Below are positions 9,107 through 16,117 of a DNA stretch of 64,000 nt, piece after piece. Origin of the DNA: WJMT01 sp964456985 (GTDB taxonomy: Bacteria > Acidobacteriota > Aminicenantia > Aminicenantales > Aminicenantaceae); NCBI GenBank assembly GCA_964456985.1, contig CAYWDH010000003.1, positions 62,001 to 126,000 on the forward strand, given 5' to 3'. Numbering within the stretch: the stretch's first letter is position 1; each line of letters starts with the position of its first letter. The position numbers and the translations under genes are program-made. The notes under the pieces were generated by a model, which made no database searches, was not told the DNA's origin, and saw only the letters and a program-made list of their open reading frames with translations.

Positions 9107-10699
9107 TTAATTTTTTTTGCCGTTCAGAATTTGTTCAGCTTTGGTTTTATCGACATCCATGATATAAGGGATTCCAGTAATATCCGCCGCCTTTTTTGTA
9201 AGAGCCGCAAGATCATCCCTGGAAACAAAATCCATAGCAAATTTCCGACTTCCGGCCATAAGCTGCTTAAGTCCCTGGGCAAGTCGTTCATAGTATGTAT
9301 ACAATCCAATGGCTCCTGTCGGGACTTTTTCAAATTCCTTAGCGCCCAGTTCCCTCTTTAATTTACTGGACGTAACAAATATCTCCTCCTTTGTTGTTCC
9401 AAAGCGCTCAATATATACCGGAATCAAGTTCTCTTCGATGGTCTTCCCAATGGTTTTTCCGACCATAGCTGCGGCGATCGGCGCGCGTGCCATTCCAACC
9501 AGCTTAACATAGGGAGCTCCGAAAGAAAGCCCTTTGAAAATCTGATCCTCGAAAGTAAAACCTCCTGCGACCGCCAGCGCTGGCACGTATTCACCCTTTT
9601 GATCCAATATATGGGCATATTTGTAAAGAAGAGAATGCAGCTCAACCGGAGGTATCCCCCACTCATTCATCATACGCCAGGGGCTCATGCCTGTTCCGCC
9701 GCCAGCTCCATCAACGGTCAAAAGATCCAGTTTATAGAGGGATGCATATTTAATAGCCCTGGCCAGGTCCACCGGCCTATATGCGCCTGTTTTAAGGAAA
9801 ATATACTTCGCACCCGCCTTTCGCAGTTCCTCTACCCGTTGTGCGAAAGTCTCCTCAGTTACCATACCCACGCGGGAGTGTCTTTCGAATTCCTTGAATG
9901 TCCCGTTTTCAAAGGCTTTAATAATATCGGGATCAGTCGGATCCGGAAGTACGATATAGCCGCGGTCATGAAGCATCTGTGCTTTCTGAAGACTTCGAAT
10001 CTTCACCTCACCGCCGATGTCCTTGGCGCCTTGGCCCCATTTGAGTTCCACGCACTCCACACCAAATTCTTCAATCACATACTCTTGAACTTTCAACCGG
10101 GTATCCTCGACATTGGCTTGAACAATGATCGCGCCGTAACCATCTCGCTGGTGGTCTTTGTATAATTTGATTCTTCTTTTCAAGTCCACGGTATCTAGGA
10201 CCCGACCATCCTTAATGACCGACTCAGGATCCATACCCGCCACATTTTCGCCTATCGTCAGTCCCGTTCCTGAAATTGCCGAGCCTATGGCCAGACCTTC
10301 CCAGTTGTTCTTAGCCACATCAGTGGATCCTATCCCCGGAATTATCCACGGATATTTAAATTTTATTCCATTATCATGACCAAACTTGACTTCCAGATTA
10401 ACGGCTGGAAAGATGGCTTTGTCACTATCTGCCTCGATTCCATGAGCACCGGCCGCTGTACCCATAATATTAAAATGAGAATAATCAATAGGGTACTCTT
10501 TTTCTGCGGCTGTGGTTATGACTCCAAAAGGCTGAGGGTATATGACCTCATGACCCCGGTAGGCAGATTTTCCTATTTCACACATGCCGATACAGCCATC
10601 GACACAGGTGACACACATACCCGAAGCCGGGACAACCGAATCTTCGGTTCTGTTTTTTGTTAAGGTTGCTGCAGAAGTGTTTACTCTTGAGAGTGTCAT
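9107..10699 (-). CDS. FMN-binding glutamate-synthase-like subunit (GltB central/FMN domain)
   Basis: A 530-residue protein covering only the FMN synthase portion of glutamate synthase: there is no N-terminal glutamine-amidotransferase domain and no C-terminal GXGXG helix. It has the TIM-barrel core with LLTVDGAGGGTGMSPWRMMNEWGIPPVEL and GGFTFEDQIFKGLSFGAPYVKLVGMARAP. Unusually, the N-terminus has four cysteines, C29, C32, C36 and C40 (CxxC-x3-C-x3-C), probably for an extra Fe-S cluster. Its ATG overlaps the stop of the HoxU-like gene by 4 bases, so it is translationally coupled to an NADH/ferredoxin module. It is likely the catalytic subunit of that complex, perhaps making glutamate from 2-oxoglutarate and ammonia; the product is inferred. 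Confidence 0.83.
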   Translation of the reverse strand: MTLSRVNTSAATLTKNRTEDSVVPASGMCVTCVDGCIGMCEIGKSAYRGHEVIYPQPFGVITTAAEKEYPIDYSHFNIMGTAAGAHGIEADSDKAIFPAVNLEVKFGHDNGIKFKYPWIIPGIGSTDVAKNNWEGLAIGSAISGTGLTIGENVAGMDPESVIKDGRVLDTVDLKRRIKLYKDHQRDGYGAIIVQANVEDTRLKVQEYVIEEFGVECVELKWGQGAKDIGGEVKIRSLQKAQMLHDRGYIVLPDPTDPDIIKAFENGTFKEFERHSRVGMVTEETFAQRVEELRKAGAKYIFLKTGAYRPVDLARAIKYASLYKLDLLTVDGAGGGTGMSPWRMMNEWGIPPVELHSLLYKYAHILDQKGEYVPALAVAGGFTFEDQIFKGLSFGAPYVKLVGMARAPIAAAMVGKTIGKTIEENLIPVYIERFGTTKEEIFVTSSKLKRELGAKEFEKVPTGAIGLYTYYERLAQGLKQLMAGSRKFAMDFVSRDDLAALTKKAADITGIPYIMDVDKTKAEQILNGKKN

Positions 10700-11388
10700 G
10701 GTGTTGTTCTCCTTTCTTCATCTTTTTTAATTTCGCATGCCACACAGGGGTCCATGTAGCATTTCATATCTTCAAATTTTTCCAGGCAGGGCGGGCTTAT
10801 GTTAGCACAAGCTCCGCATATGGCTTTATCAGGCTCATTGTAAGTACATCTTAACTGACATGCCGGGCATACATACATACAGCCCCCGCACTGCCGGCAC
10901 ACATCTGATTTGATATCAAAAGGTGTTCCTATGCTCCGATTTTCCCCCCGTCCGCGGAATCCGATGGCTTTCGCCATCATCTGTTCCTCACACATACGAA
11001 CACACAGCCCGCAGAGAATACAATCTTCATACTCCTGCTTGAAACGCTGCTGTCTCACTTCATAAGCCGAAGCAAGATCCTGAATCGTTTTTGATTGAGG
11101 ACAGGAAGCCAGCAGCAATTCGATAATCATTTTACGGGCTTTTATAACTCTTTTTGATGCTGTCCGAACCTTCATCCCTTCCTCGACTTGATAGGTGCAT
11201 GAGGAGACCAGCTTGGCTTTAGAACCTTTGCCTATCTCCACAACACACAACCGACAGGCTCCATACGAAGAGAGTCCTTCCTTATGACAAAGCGTGGGGA
11301 TAGGAAAGCCGAGAAAATTGGCCGCTTCGAGGATCGTTGTTCCTTTCTCTACGGTAACATTCAAATCGTTTATGCTTAAAGAAACCAT
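10696..11388 (-). CDS. HoxU/HydA-N-terminal-like 2Fe-2S plus 2x4Fe-4S electron-transfer subunit
   Basis: A 230-residue electron-transfer protein. Residues 1-75 form a [2Fe-2S] ferredoxin domain (C34, C45, C48, C64). Two CxxCxxCxxxC sets follow (C123-C133 and C164-C174), as in HoxU or the N-terminus of NuoG and HydA. The C-terminal 55 residues carry eight more cysteines (C177 to C218), which suggests an additional metal site not normal for HoxU. There is no H-cluster or molybdopterin domain, so it only passes electrons. A GGAGG ribosome site precedes the ATG. It sits between the NuoF-like gene and the glutamate-synthase-like gene and probably wires the two together. Confidence 0.85.
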   Translation of the reverse strand: MVSLSINDLNVTVEKGTTILEAANFLGFPIPTLCHKEGLSSYGACRLCVVEIGKGSKAKLVSSCTYQVEEGMKVRTASKRVIKARKMIIELLLASCPQSKTIQDLASAYEVRQQRFKQEYEDCILCGLCVRMCEEQMMAKAIGFRGRGENRSIGTPFDIKSDVCRQCGGCMYVCPACQLRCTYNEPDKAICGACANISPPCLEKFEDMKCYMDPCVACEIKKDEERRTTP

Positions 11389-11421
11389 GTCAAAACCTCC
11401 TGTTTCATCTGAAAACCTCCA

Positions 11422-13278
11422 CTAATAAACCTCAACCGCATCGAATTTACAAACACTGCGACAGGCACCACATTTAATACACAGGTCCGGGTCTATGGTA
11501 TGCTTTTTCAGCTTTTCACCATGGATAGCGCCCGAAGAACATGCCTTTATGCATGCCTGGCATCCCGTACAATTATCATTAATGGAAAATGTGATAAGAT
11601 CCTTGCATACTCCGGCCGGACAATGTTTGCTGTCGATATGCTCCAGATACTCTTCCCTAAAATATCGCAGAGTGGACAGAACAGGATTCGATGCGGTCTG
11701 TCCCAGTCCGCACATCGTCGTATCCTTCACGACCTTTGCGAGCTCCTCCAGAAGACCCAAATGTTCACGCGTTCCCTTTCCTCTAGTGATGTCATCAAGG
11801 ATCTCATACATCCGCTGAGTGCCTTTTCTGCAGGTGAAGCACTTTCCGCATGACTCGTCCTTGAGAAAAGCCATGAAATATTTTGCCACATCGACCATAC
11901 AGGTGTGCTTGTCCATAACAATCATTCCGCCCGAACCCATGATAGATCCGACCTTAGATAAGCTGTCGTAATCTATGGCCGTATCAAATTTTTGAGCCGG
12001 GATACAGCCTCCTGAGGGACCTCCTGTTTGAACAGCCTTTATTTGTGAATTCTCTGAAGATCCTCCTCCGATATTGTTTACGATATCCGAGATGCAGATC
12101 CCCATGGGGATCTCGACCAAACCTGTATTTTTGATCTTTCCGACAAGGCTGAAAATTTTAGTCCCCGAATTCTTTTTTGTTCCGATCTTGGCAAATCCAC
12201 TAGCACCTATGTCAAATATAATGGGAATGTTCGCCCAAGTTTCTACATTGTTTATGACAGTCGGCTTGTTGTAAATTCCCTTTTCTACGGGGAAAGGCGG
12301 CCGTTGGCGCGGTTCCCCCATTTTCCCTTCGATAGATTTCATCAAGGCAGTTTCCTCACCGCAGACAAATGCCCCGGCTCCCCTCACCAGGTTTATATCA
12401 AAGGAAAATTCTGTCCCGAGGATTTTATTTCCCAGCAACCCGATCTCTCTGGCTTGACGAAGGGCAATGATCAAATGTTTGATAGCAAGAGGATATTCAT
12501 TGCGCACATAAACCACACCCTCACCAGCTCCTGTAGCGAATGCACCTATAAGCATTCCTTCTATTATGCTGTGCGGATTCCCTTCCAGGACACAGCGGTC
12601 CATATACGCTCCGGGGTCTCCCTCATCTGCATTACAGACCAGAAAGCTTCCCGACCCATTATTGCTCTTTGCTAAAAATTCCCACTTCAACCCTGTGGAA
12701 AAGCCTGCACCACCACGTCCTCTTAATCCTGATTCTTTAACTTCTTTAATGACTTCCTGCGGTTCGAAACTTTCCAATACTTGTACCAATGAAGAATACC
12801 CACTGTTTTCGATATAGTTATAAATACGAATGGGATCGACCTTTTCGTTACGGGAAAGGATCAGCCTCCTCTGGTTCTTGAAAAAGGGAATATCCTCTTG
12901 TTTCTCTATCCTTTTATTTGTTTCCGGATCCATGAAAAGTAAATCTTCCTCAATCCTTTCCTCGGCCACAGCATTAATGATCTTAAGCATACCCTCAGGT
13001 TTAACCTTAGGATAAAAGGTTCTGAAAGGCTCGATGAGAACAGAGGGCTCCATTTCACAAAAGCCGTGGCATCCAGTAATACGTAGATTGATCTTATTTA
13101 AAAGTTTCTTTGAAATAAGCTCTCTCTTGGCAATTCGAATGAGATCATTGGCCCCGCTAGCCTGACCGCACGTTCCCGCAGGGATGACAATACAAGGAAT
13201 AATATAATCTTTGTCCGGAACAAGACGATACTTTAGTTTTTTAAATTCTTGAATCGAATTCAGTCTTTCAGCTCGCAT
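11422..13278 (-). CDS. NuoF/HydB-type NADH-binding FMN and Fe-S subunit
   Basis: A 618-residue, three-part protein. It has an N-terminal thioredoxin-like [2Fe-2S] domain (C29, C37, C70, C74) and a NuoF core with the NADH/FMN loop GLRGRGGAGFSTGLKWEF and the cluster motif ESCGKCFTCRKG. The C-terminus has two [4Fe-4S] ferredoxin motifs (CTGCQACIKAC and CIKCGACRSVC). This is the layout of HydB of electron-bifurcating hydrogenases and related NuoF-like subunits, longer than complex I NuoF. The ribosome site AAGGA is 7 bases from the ATG. With the neighbouring NuoE- and HoxU-like genes it forms an NAD(H)-linked diaphorase. Use of ferredoxin and electron bifurcation are inferences from family resemblance. 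Confidence 0.9.
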   Translation of the reverse strand: MRAERLNSIQEFKKLKYRLVPDKDYIIPCIVIPAGTCGQASGANDLIRIAKRELISKKLLNKINLRITGCHGFCEMEPSVLIEPFRTFYPKVKPEGMLKIINAVAEERIEEDLLFMDPETNKRIEKQEDIPFFKNQRRLILSRNEKVDPIRIYNYIENSGYSSLVQVLESFEPQEVIKEVKESGLRGRGGAGFSTGLKWEFLAKSNNGSGSFLVCNADEGDPGAYMDRCVLEGNPHSIIEGMLIGAFATGAGEGVVYVRNEYPLAIKHLIIALRQAREIGLLGNKILGTEFSFDINLVRGAGAFVCGEETALMKSIEGKMGEPRQRPPFPVEKGIYNKPTVINNVETWANIPIIFDIGASGFAKIGTKKNSGTKIFSLVGKIKNTGLVEIPMGICISDIVNNIGGGSSENSQIKAVQTGGPSGGCIPAQKFDTAIDYDSLSKVGSIMGSGGMIVMDKHTCMVDVAKYFMAFLKDESCGKCFTCRKGTQRMYEILDDITRGKGTREHLGLLEELAKVVKDTTMCGLGQTASNPVLSTLRYFREEYLEHIDSKHCPAGVCKDLITFSINDNCTGCQACIKACSSGAIHGEKLKKHTIDPDLCIKCGACRSVCKFDAVEVY

Positions 13279-13325
13279 ACTTACATCCTTATGAAATAAA
13301 ATTATTTAGCATCTGACAGGGCAGA

Positions 13326-14174
13326 TTAGAAGTTAACACCGCTTACATCGAGCATATGACTGCGGCATCCACGTCGAGAACATATCTGTACCATACCTCC
13401 GTTGCTGACAATCATAGGAACCATGGATGCGCCGCATAACATGCACTGCTCGGCACTGTTCAGCTCTGCATGACAGTGTGGACAGAAAAAATTCACTTCT
13501 GTATTCAGAGGTATCTCATATTCCGAAGCGACCGTATAACTGCCGTAAAGAGAGGACAATCGAAGCCAACCATGTTTATGCCCGAAGGAAACAGTAACCC
13601 GTATGGACGCACAGCCATCAAGGTAATATTTATGGTCCATAAAACTATGGTTACAACGCGGACAACTGACCTCCAGCGGGAATAGATGAAAATCGGCATC
13701 AGGTCTTGCCTTATCCAAACCAGCTTTAGCCTTTCTAATAATTCGCTTTACATCAGATATTTTTACTTTTGTAAAATAATGGCCATCCACGACAACTATC
13801 GGCCCAAGTGCGCAAGCTCCAAGGCAATTGACTGTATCCAGTGTGAATTCTTTGTCTCTGGTGGTTTCTCCGTGTTTGATTTCCAGATTGCGTTCGAACT
13901 CTTCAGCGATCTCCGGCCCGCCTCGAACATGACACGCTGTTCCCATGCAAACGGATATCAGATGTTTCCCCCGCGGCTCTAAGCTAAAATACTTATAAAA
14001 TGTAGCAATGCCATAGACATCAACCAGCGAAGAGCCTGTTTGCTCTGCCACAATACGAAGAGCTTCTTCCGGAAGAAAGCCATACTTGCTCTGGATATCC
14101 TCAAGTATACAAATGACCCCACCTCTGTCTCCCTTGTGACTCTCCACAATCTTTAAAATATTATTTGCTTCCAT
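13326..14174 (-). CDS. NuoE/HydC-like 2Fe-2S subunit fused to a C-terminal zinc-ribbon-like region
   Basis: A 282-residue protein. Residues 1-150 are a NuoE-type thioredoxin-fold [2Fe-2S] domain with C76, C81, C117 and C121 in the CxxxxC...CxxxC spacing. Ordinary NuoE or HydC ends near there; this one continues for about 115 residues with CPRC at 171, CPHC at 231, CMLC at 244 and a C-x4-C at 265. That is enough for one or two zinc ribbons or another metal centre. It is the first of the redox subunits after the twin-CxxC protein and is on the same strand as the NuoF-, HoxU- and GltB-like genes. The role of the extension is unknown. Confidence 0.85.
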   Translation of the reverse strand: MEANNILKIVESHKGDRGGVICILEDIQSKYGFLPEEALRIVAEQTGSSLVDVYGIATFYKYFSLEPRGKHLISVCMGTACHVRGGPEIAEEFERNLEIKHGETTRDKEFTLDTVNCLGACALGPIVVVDGHYFTKVKISDVKRIIRKAKAGLDKARPDADFHLFPLEVSCPRCNHSFMDHKYYLDGCASIRVTVSFGHKHGWLRLSSLYGSYTVASEYEIPLNTEVNFFCPHCHAELNSAEQCMLCGASMVPMIVSNGGMVQICSRRGCRSHMLDVSGVNF

Positions 14175-14228
14175 TCTACCTTGACCTTACATGCTAAATT
14201 TTCCCTATAAACAGTACACAAACAATAC

Positions 14229-14594
14229 CTATTCATATTCTTCGCAGTGCCAGACGCCCCCCTCAGGCTTGGGAAAAGCACAAGTATTACGATGTCTGCA
14301 ATTCACACATAATCCCTTGAATGTGTTCACTTCATCCTTAGTTACATTTTTCGACATCGTCCTGATTTTTTTCTCTGCAGGTTTCTGCGGAATAAAGTCA
14401 TCATAATTTTCACAAAAATACACAGGACGGATGAGATTCTTACGGGAAAGGCACTCCGGTGCGTTATTGCAGGTAGTGCACAGGTCGTTGTATTCAGTTA
14501 TTTTGCGCTGAAATGCTTCATCATCAAGAGAAGTCGACTTGGCCTTTACCTCATCATTGATTTTACTCGGTACCTGAATTTCATGTTGTTCCAT
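14229..14594 (-). CDS. Twin CxxC-x5-C small protein at the head of the redox operon
   Basis: A 121-residue protein of unknown function. I choose ATG 14594 because AAGGAG lies 6-7 bases upstream; the frame is open to 14618. The sequence holds two copies of one motif: C39xxC42-x5-C48...C61 with VYFCENY, and C96xxC99-x5-C105...C117 with VWHCEEY. Each repeat could bind one metal ion or Fe-S cluster. It is the first gene after a consensus sigma-54 promoter and is followed after 54 bases by the NuoE-like gene, so it probably belongs to the redox complex or its maturation. Confidence 0.75.
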   Translation of the reverse strand: MEQHEIQVPSKINDEVKAKSTSLDDEAFQRKITEYNDLCTTCNNAPECLSRKNLIRPVYFCENYDDFIPQKPAEKKIRTMSKNVTKDEVNTFKGLCVNCRHRNTCAFPKPEGGVWHCEEYE

Positions 14595-14629
14595 TTTAAA
14601 CTCCTTGATAAATTTCACACCGACAATTG

Positions 14630-14645
14630 AGCAAAATCCGTGCCA
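14630..14645 (-). promoter_or_regulatory. Sigma-54 (-24/-12) promoter of the redox operon
   Basis: Reading the minus strand, TGGCACGGATTTTGCT matches the sigma-54 consensus TGGCACR-N4-TTGCW at every defined position, with the GG and GC in correct spacing. The expected start site is near 14619, giving a leader of about 25 bases that contains the AAGGAG ribosome site of the gene starting at 14594. A GAFTGA-bearing NtrC-type activator is encoded directly upstream. Confidence 0.85.
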
Positions 14646-14723
14646 TTTGAATTTAAAGCCGAAAAGAATAGAGTCTTACTCTGAAAATGAAGAAAAAATT
14701 AAAGGAATGAGACGTGCATTGAA

Positions 14724-14762
14724 AGCGGGTAAAAATGTACCGGTGGTAAGAATCTACCCGCT
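14724..14762. promoter_or_regulatory. Two GGTA-N6-TACC dyads, probable enhancer site for the NtrC-type activator
   Basis: Two 14-bp inverted repeats with the same half-sites, GGTA-N6-TACC at 14728-14741 and 14745-14758, have centres 17 bp apart. They sit within a larger dyad whose outer arms are AGCGGGTA and TACCCGCT. They lie about 105-145 bp upstream of the predicted sigma-54 start, the usual distance for an enhancer-binding protein. An intrinsic terminator of the regulator gene is a weaker alternative because no T-run follows. Confidence 0.65.
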
Positions 14763-14766
14763 CAAA

Positions 14767-16116
14767 TCATTCTTCCATATGCGAGTTTTTCATTTTTTCG
14801 CGGAGTGTTTTTCTATTAATTCCCAGAATTTTTGCCGCCTGTGTTTTGTTGCCGTTTACACTGGCGAGAACATTCCGTATATGCTCTTTTTCAACTGCCT
14901 CTAATGTTCGACTGAGTTTTTTACTTCGCGGTACAGAAAAGCGCATCAACGAAGGAAGATCCGGGGCATCGATGGTGTCTCCTTCAACCATGACAACCAA
15001 CCGATGTATGATATTTTCTAATTCTCTTATATTTCCAGGCCAGTGATAGCTTTTCAGGATCTGAACCGCTTTTTCAGAGAATTTTGGCGCGGGCTTATCG
15101 AATTCTTCTGCGAATTTCTCTGCAAAGTAGCGGATTAAATGGAGTATATCATCATTGCGATCTCGGAGCGGTGGGACTTCTATGGTGATCACATTGAGCC
15201 GGAAGTATAGATCCTCACGAAAAAGTCCTTTTTTAATCAGACTGAGCAACTGTTTATTTGTTGCGGCAATGATTCTCACATCCACCTTGCGTGTACGGGT
15301 TGCTCCGACCATACAAACTTCTTTATCCTGAAGTACTCTGAGAAGCTTGACCTGCATGGCCAAACCCATTTCGCTAATTTCATCGAGAAATATAGAACCT
15401 CCGTCTGCGGTCTGGAAAAATCCGGCACGTGATTCGGTAGCCCCGGTGAAGGCACCTTTTATATGCCCGAACAACTCACTCTCAAGAAGTCCCTCGGGAA
15501 TTCCACCACAATTAACAGGTACAAAGGGGGCTGAGGACCGGGGGCTGTTGTAATGAATAGCTCTGGCTACCAGTTCTTTACCTGTACCGCTTTCTCCGGT
15601 TATGAGAACGGTTGCTGTAGTCGATGAACTTTTTGCTATAGCATGGAAGACTTTTCTCATTGGCTTGGATTCGCCGATAAGCCCCTGTGAAATTTTGGGA
15701 GTGCGAAGAGCTTTAGCCTGAACAGTTCTGCGCATTTTAAGCTTCTCTAGAGCGCGGTGGACAGCTGTATAAAGCTCTTCATCAGTAAAGGGCTTTGAGA
15801 GATACTCTTCCGCACCTGTCTTAACGGCTTTGATCGCTCCTTCTATGGATGCATATCCTGTGATCATCATGACTTCGGTATCCTTTAAATTTTCTCTGAC
15901 ATATCGTGTCAGCTCGAGGCCGCTGCTCCCCGGCATTTTAAGGTCGGTGATAACAAGATCGATCTGGGACTCTTCAAGAATGCTTACGGCTTCTTCAACT
16001 CCAGGAGCAATAACAACTTGATAACCTTGAGAACTCAAGTTTCTTTGGAGGACTTCAAGAGTTTCCGGAGAATCATCAACGACTAAAATACTTTCTTTAT
16101 TTTTTTCAGTTCCCAT
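14767..16116 (-). CDS. Sigma-54-dependent NtrC-family response regulator
   Basis: A 449-residue protein with three domains: a receiver with phospho-acceptor D58 (VITDLK) and KPF at 108-110; an AAA+ domain with Walker A GESGTGK at 174-180 and the sigma-54 contact loop GAFTGA at 221-226; and a Fis-type helix-turn-helix at the C-terminus (AAKILGINRKTLREK). ATG 16116 is chosen over the open frame to 16167 because GGAG lies 4 bases upstream and MGTEKN leads straight into the receiver. It follows the kinase stop by 1 base. It probably activates the sigma-54 promoter at 14630-14645 through the dyads just beyond its own stop codon. Confidence 0.92.
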   Translation of the reverse strand: MGTEKNKESILVVDDSPETLEVLQRNLSSQGYQVVIAPGVEEAVSILEESQIDLVITDLKMPGSSGLELTRYVRENLKDTEVMMITGYASIEGAIKAVKTGAEEYLSKPFTDEELYTAVHRALEKLKMRRTVQAKALRTPKISQGLIGESKPMRKVFHAIAKSSSTTATVLITGESGTGKELVARAIHYNSPRSSAPFVPVNCGGIPEGLLESELFGHIKGAFTGATESRAGFFQTADGGSIFLDEISEMGLAMQVKLLRVLQDKEVCMVGATRTRKVDVRIIAATNKQLLSLIKKGLFREDLYFRLNVITIEVPPLRDRNDDILHLIRYFAEKFAEEFDKPAPKFSEKAVQILKSYHWPGNIRELENIIHRLVVMVEGDTIDAPDLPSLMRFSVPRSKKLSRTLEAVEKEHIRNVLASVNGNKTQAAKILGINRKTLREKMKNSHMEE

Positions 16117-16117
16117 G

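Noticed and set aside
10158..10663. Plus-strand ORFs inside the glutamate-synthase-like gene
   Set aside because: They are shadows of a well-conserved minus-strand gene and have no ribosome sites or recognisable products.
14724..14762. Reading the GCGGGTA/TACCCGC dyad as a transcription terminator of the regulator gene
   Set aside because: No T-run follows on the minus strand, and the repeated half-sites and distance to the sigma-54 promoter fit an enhancer better.
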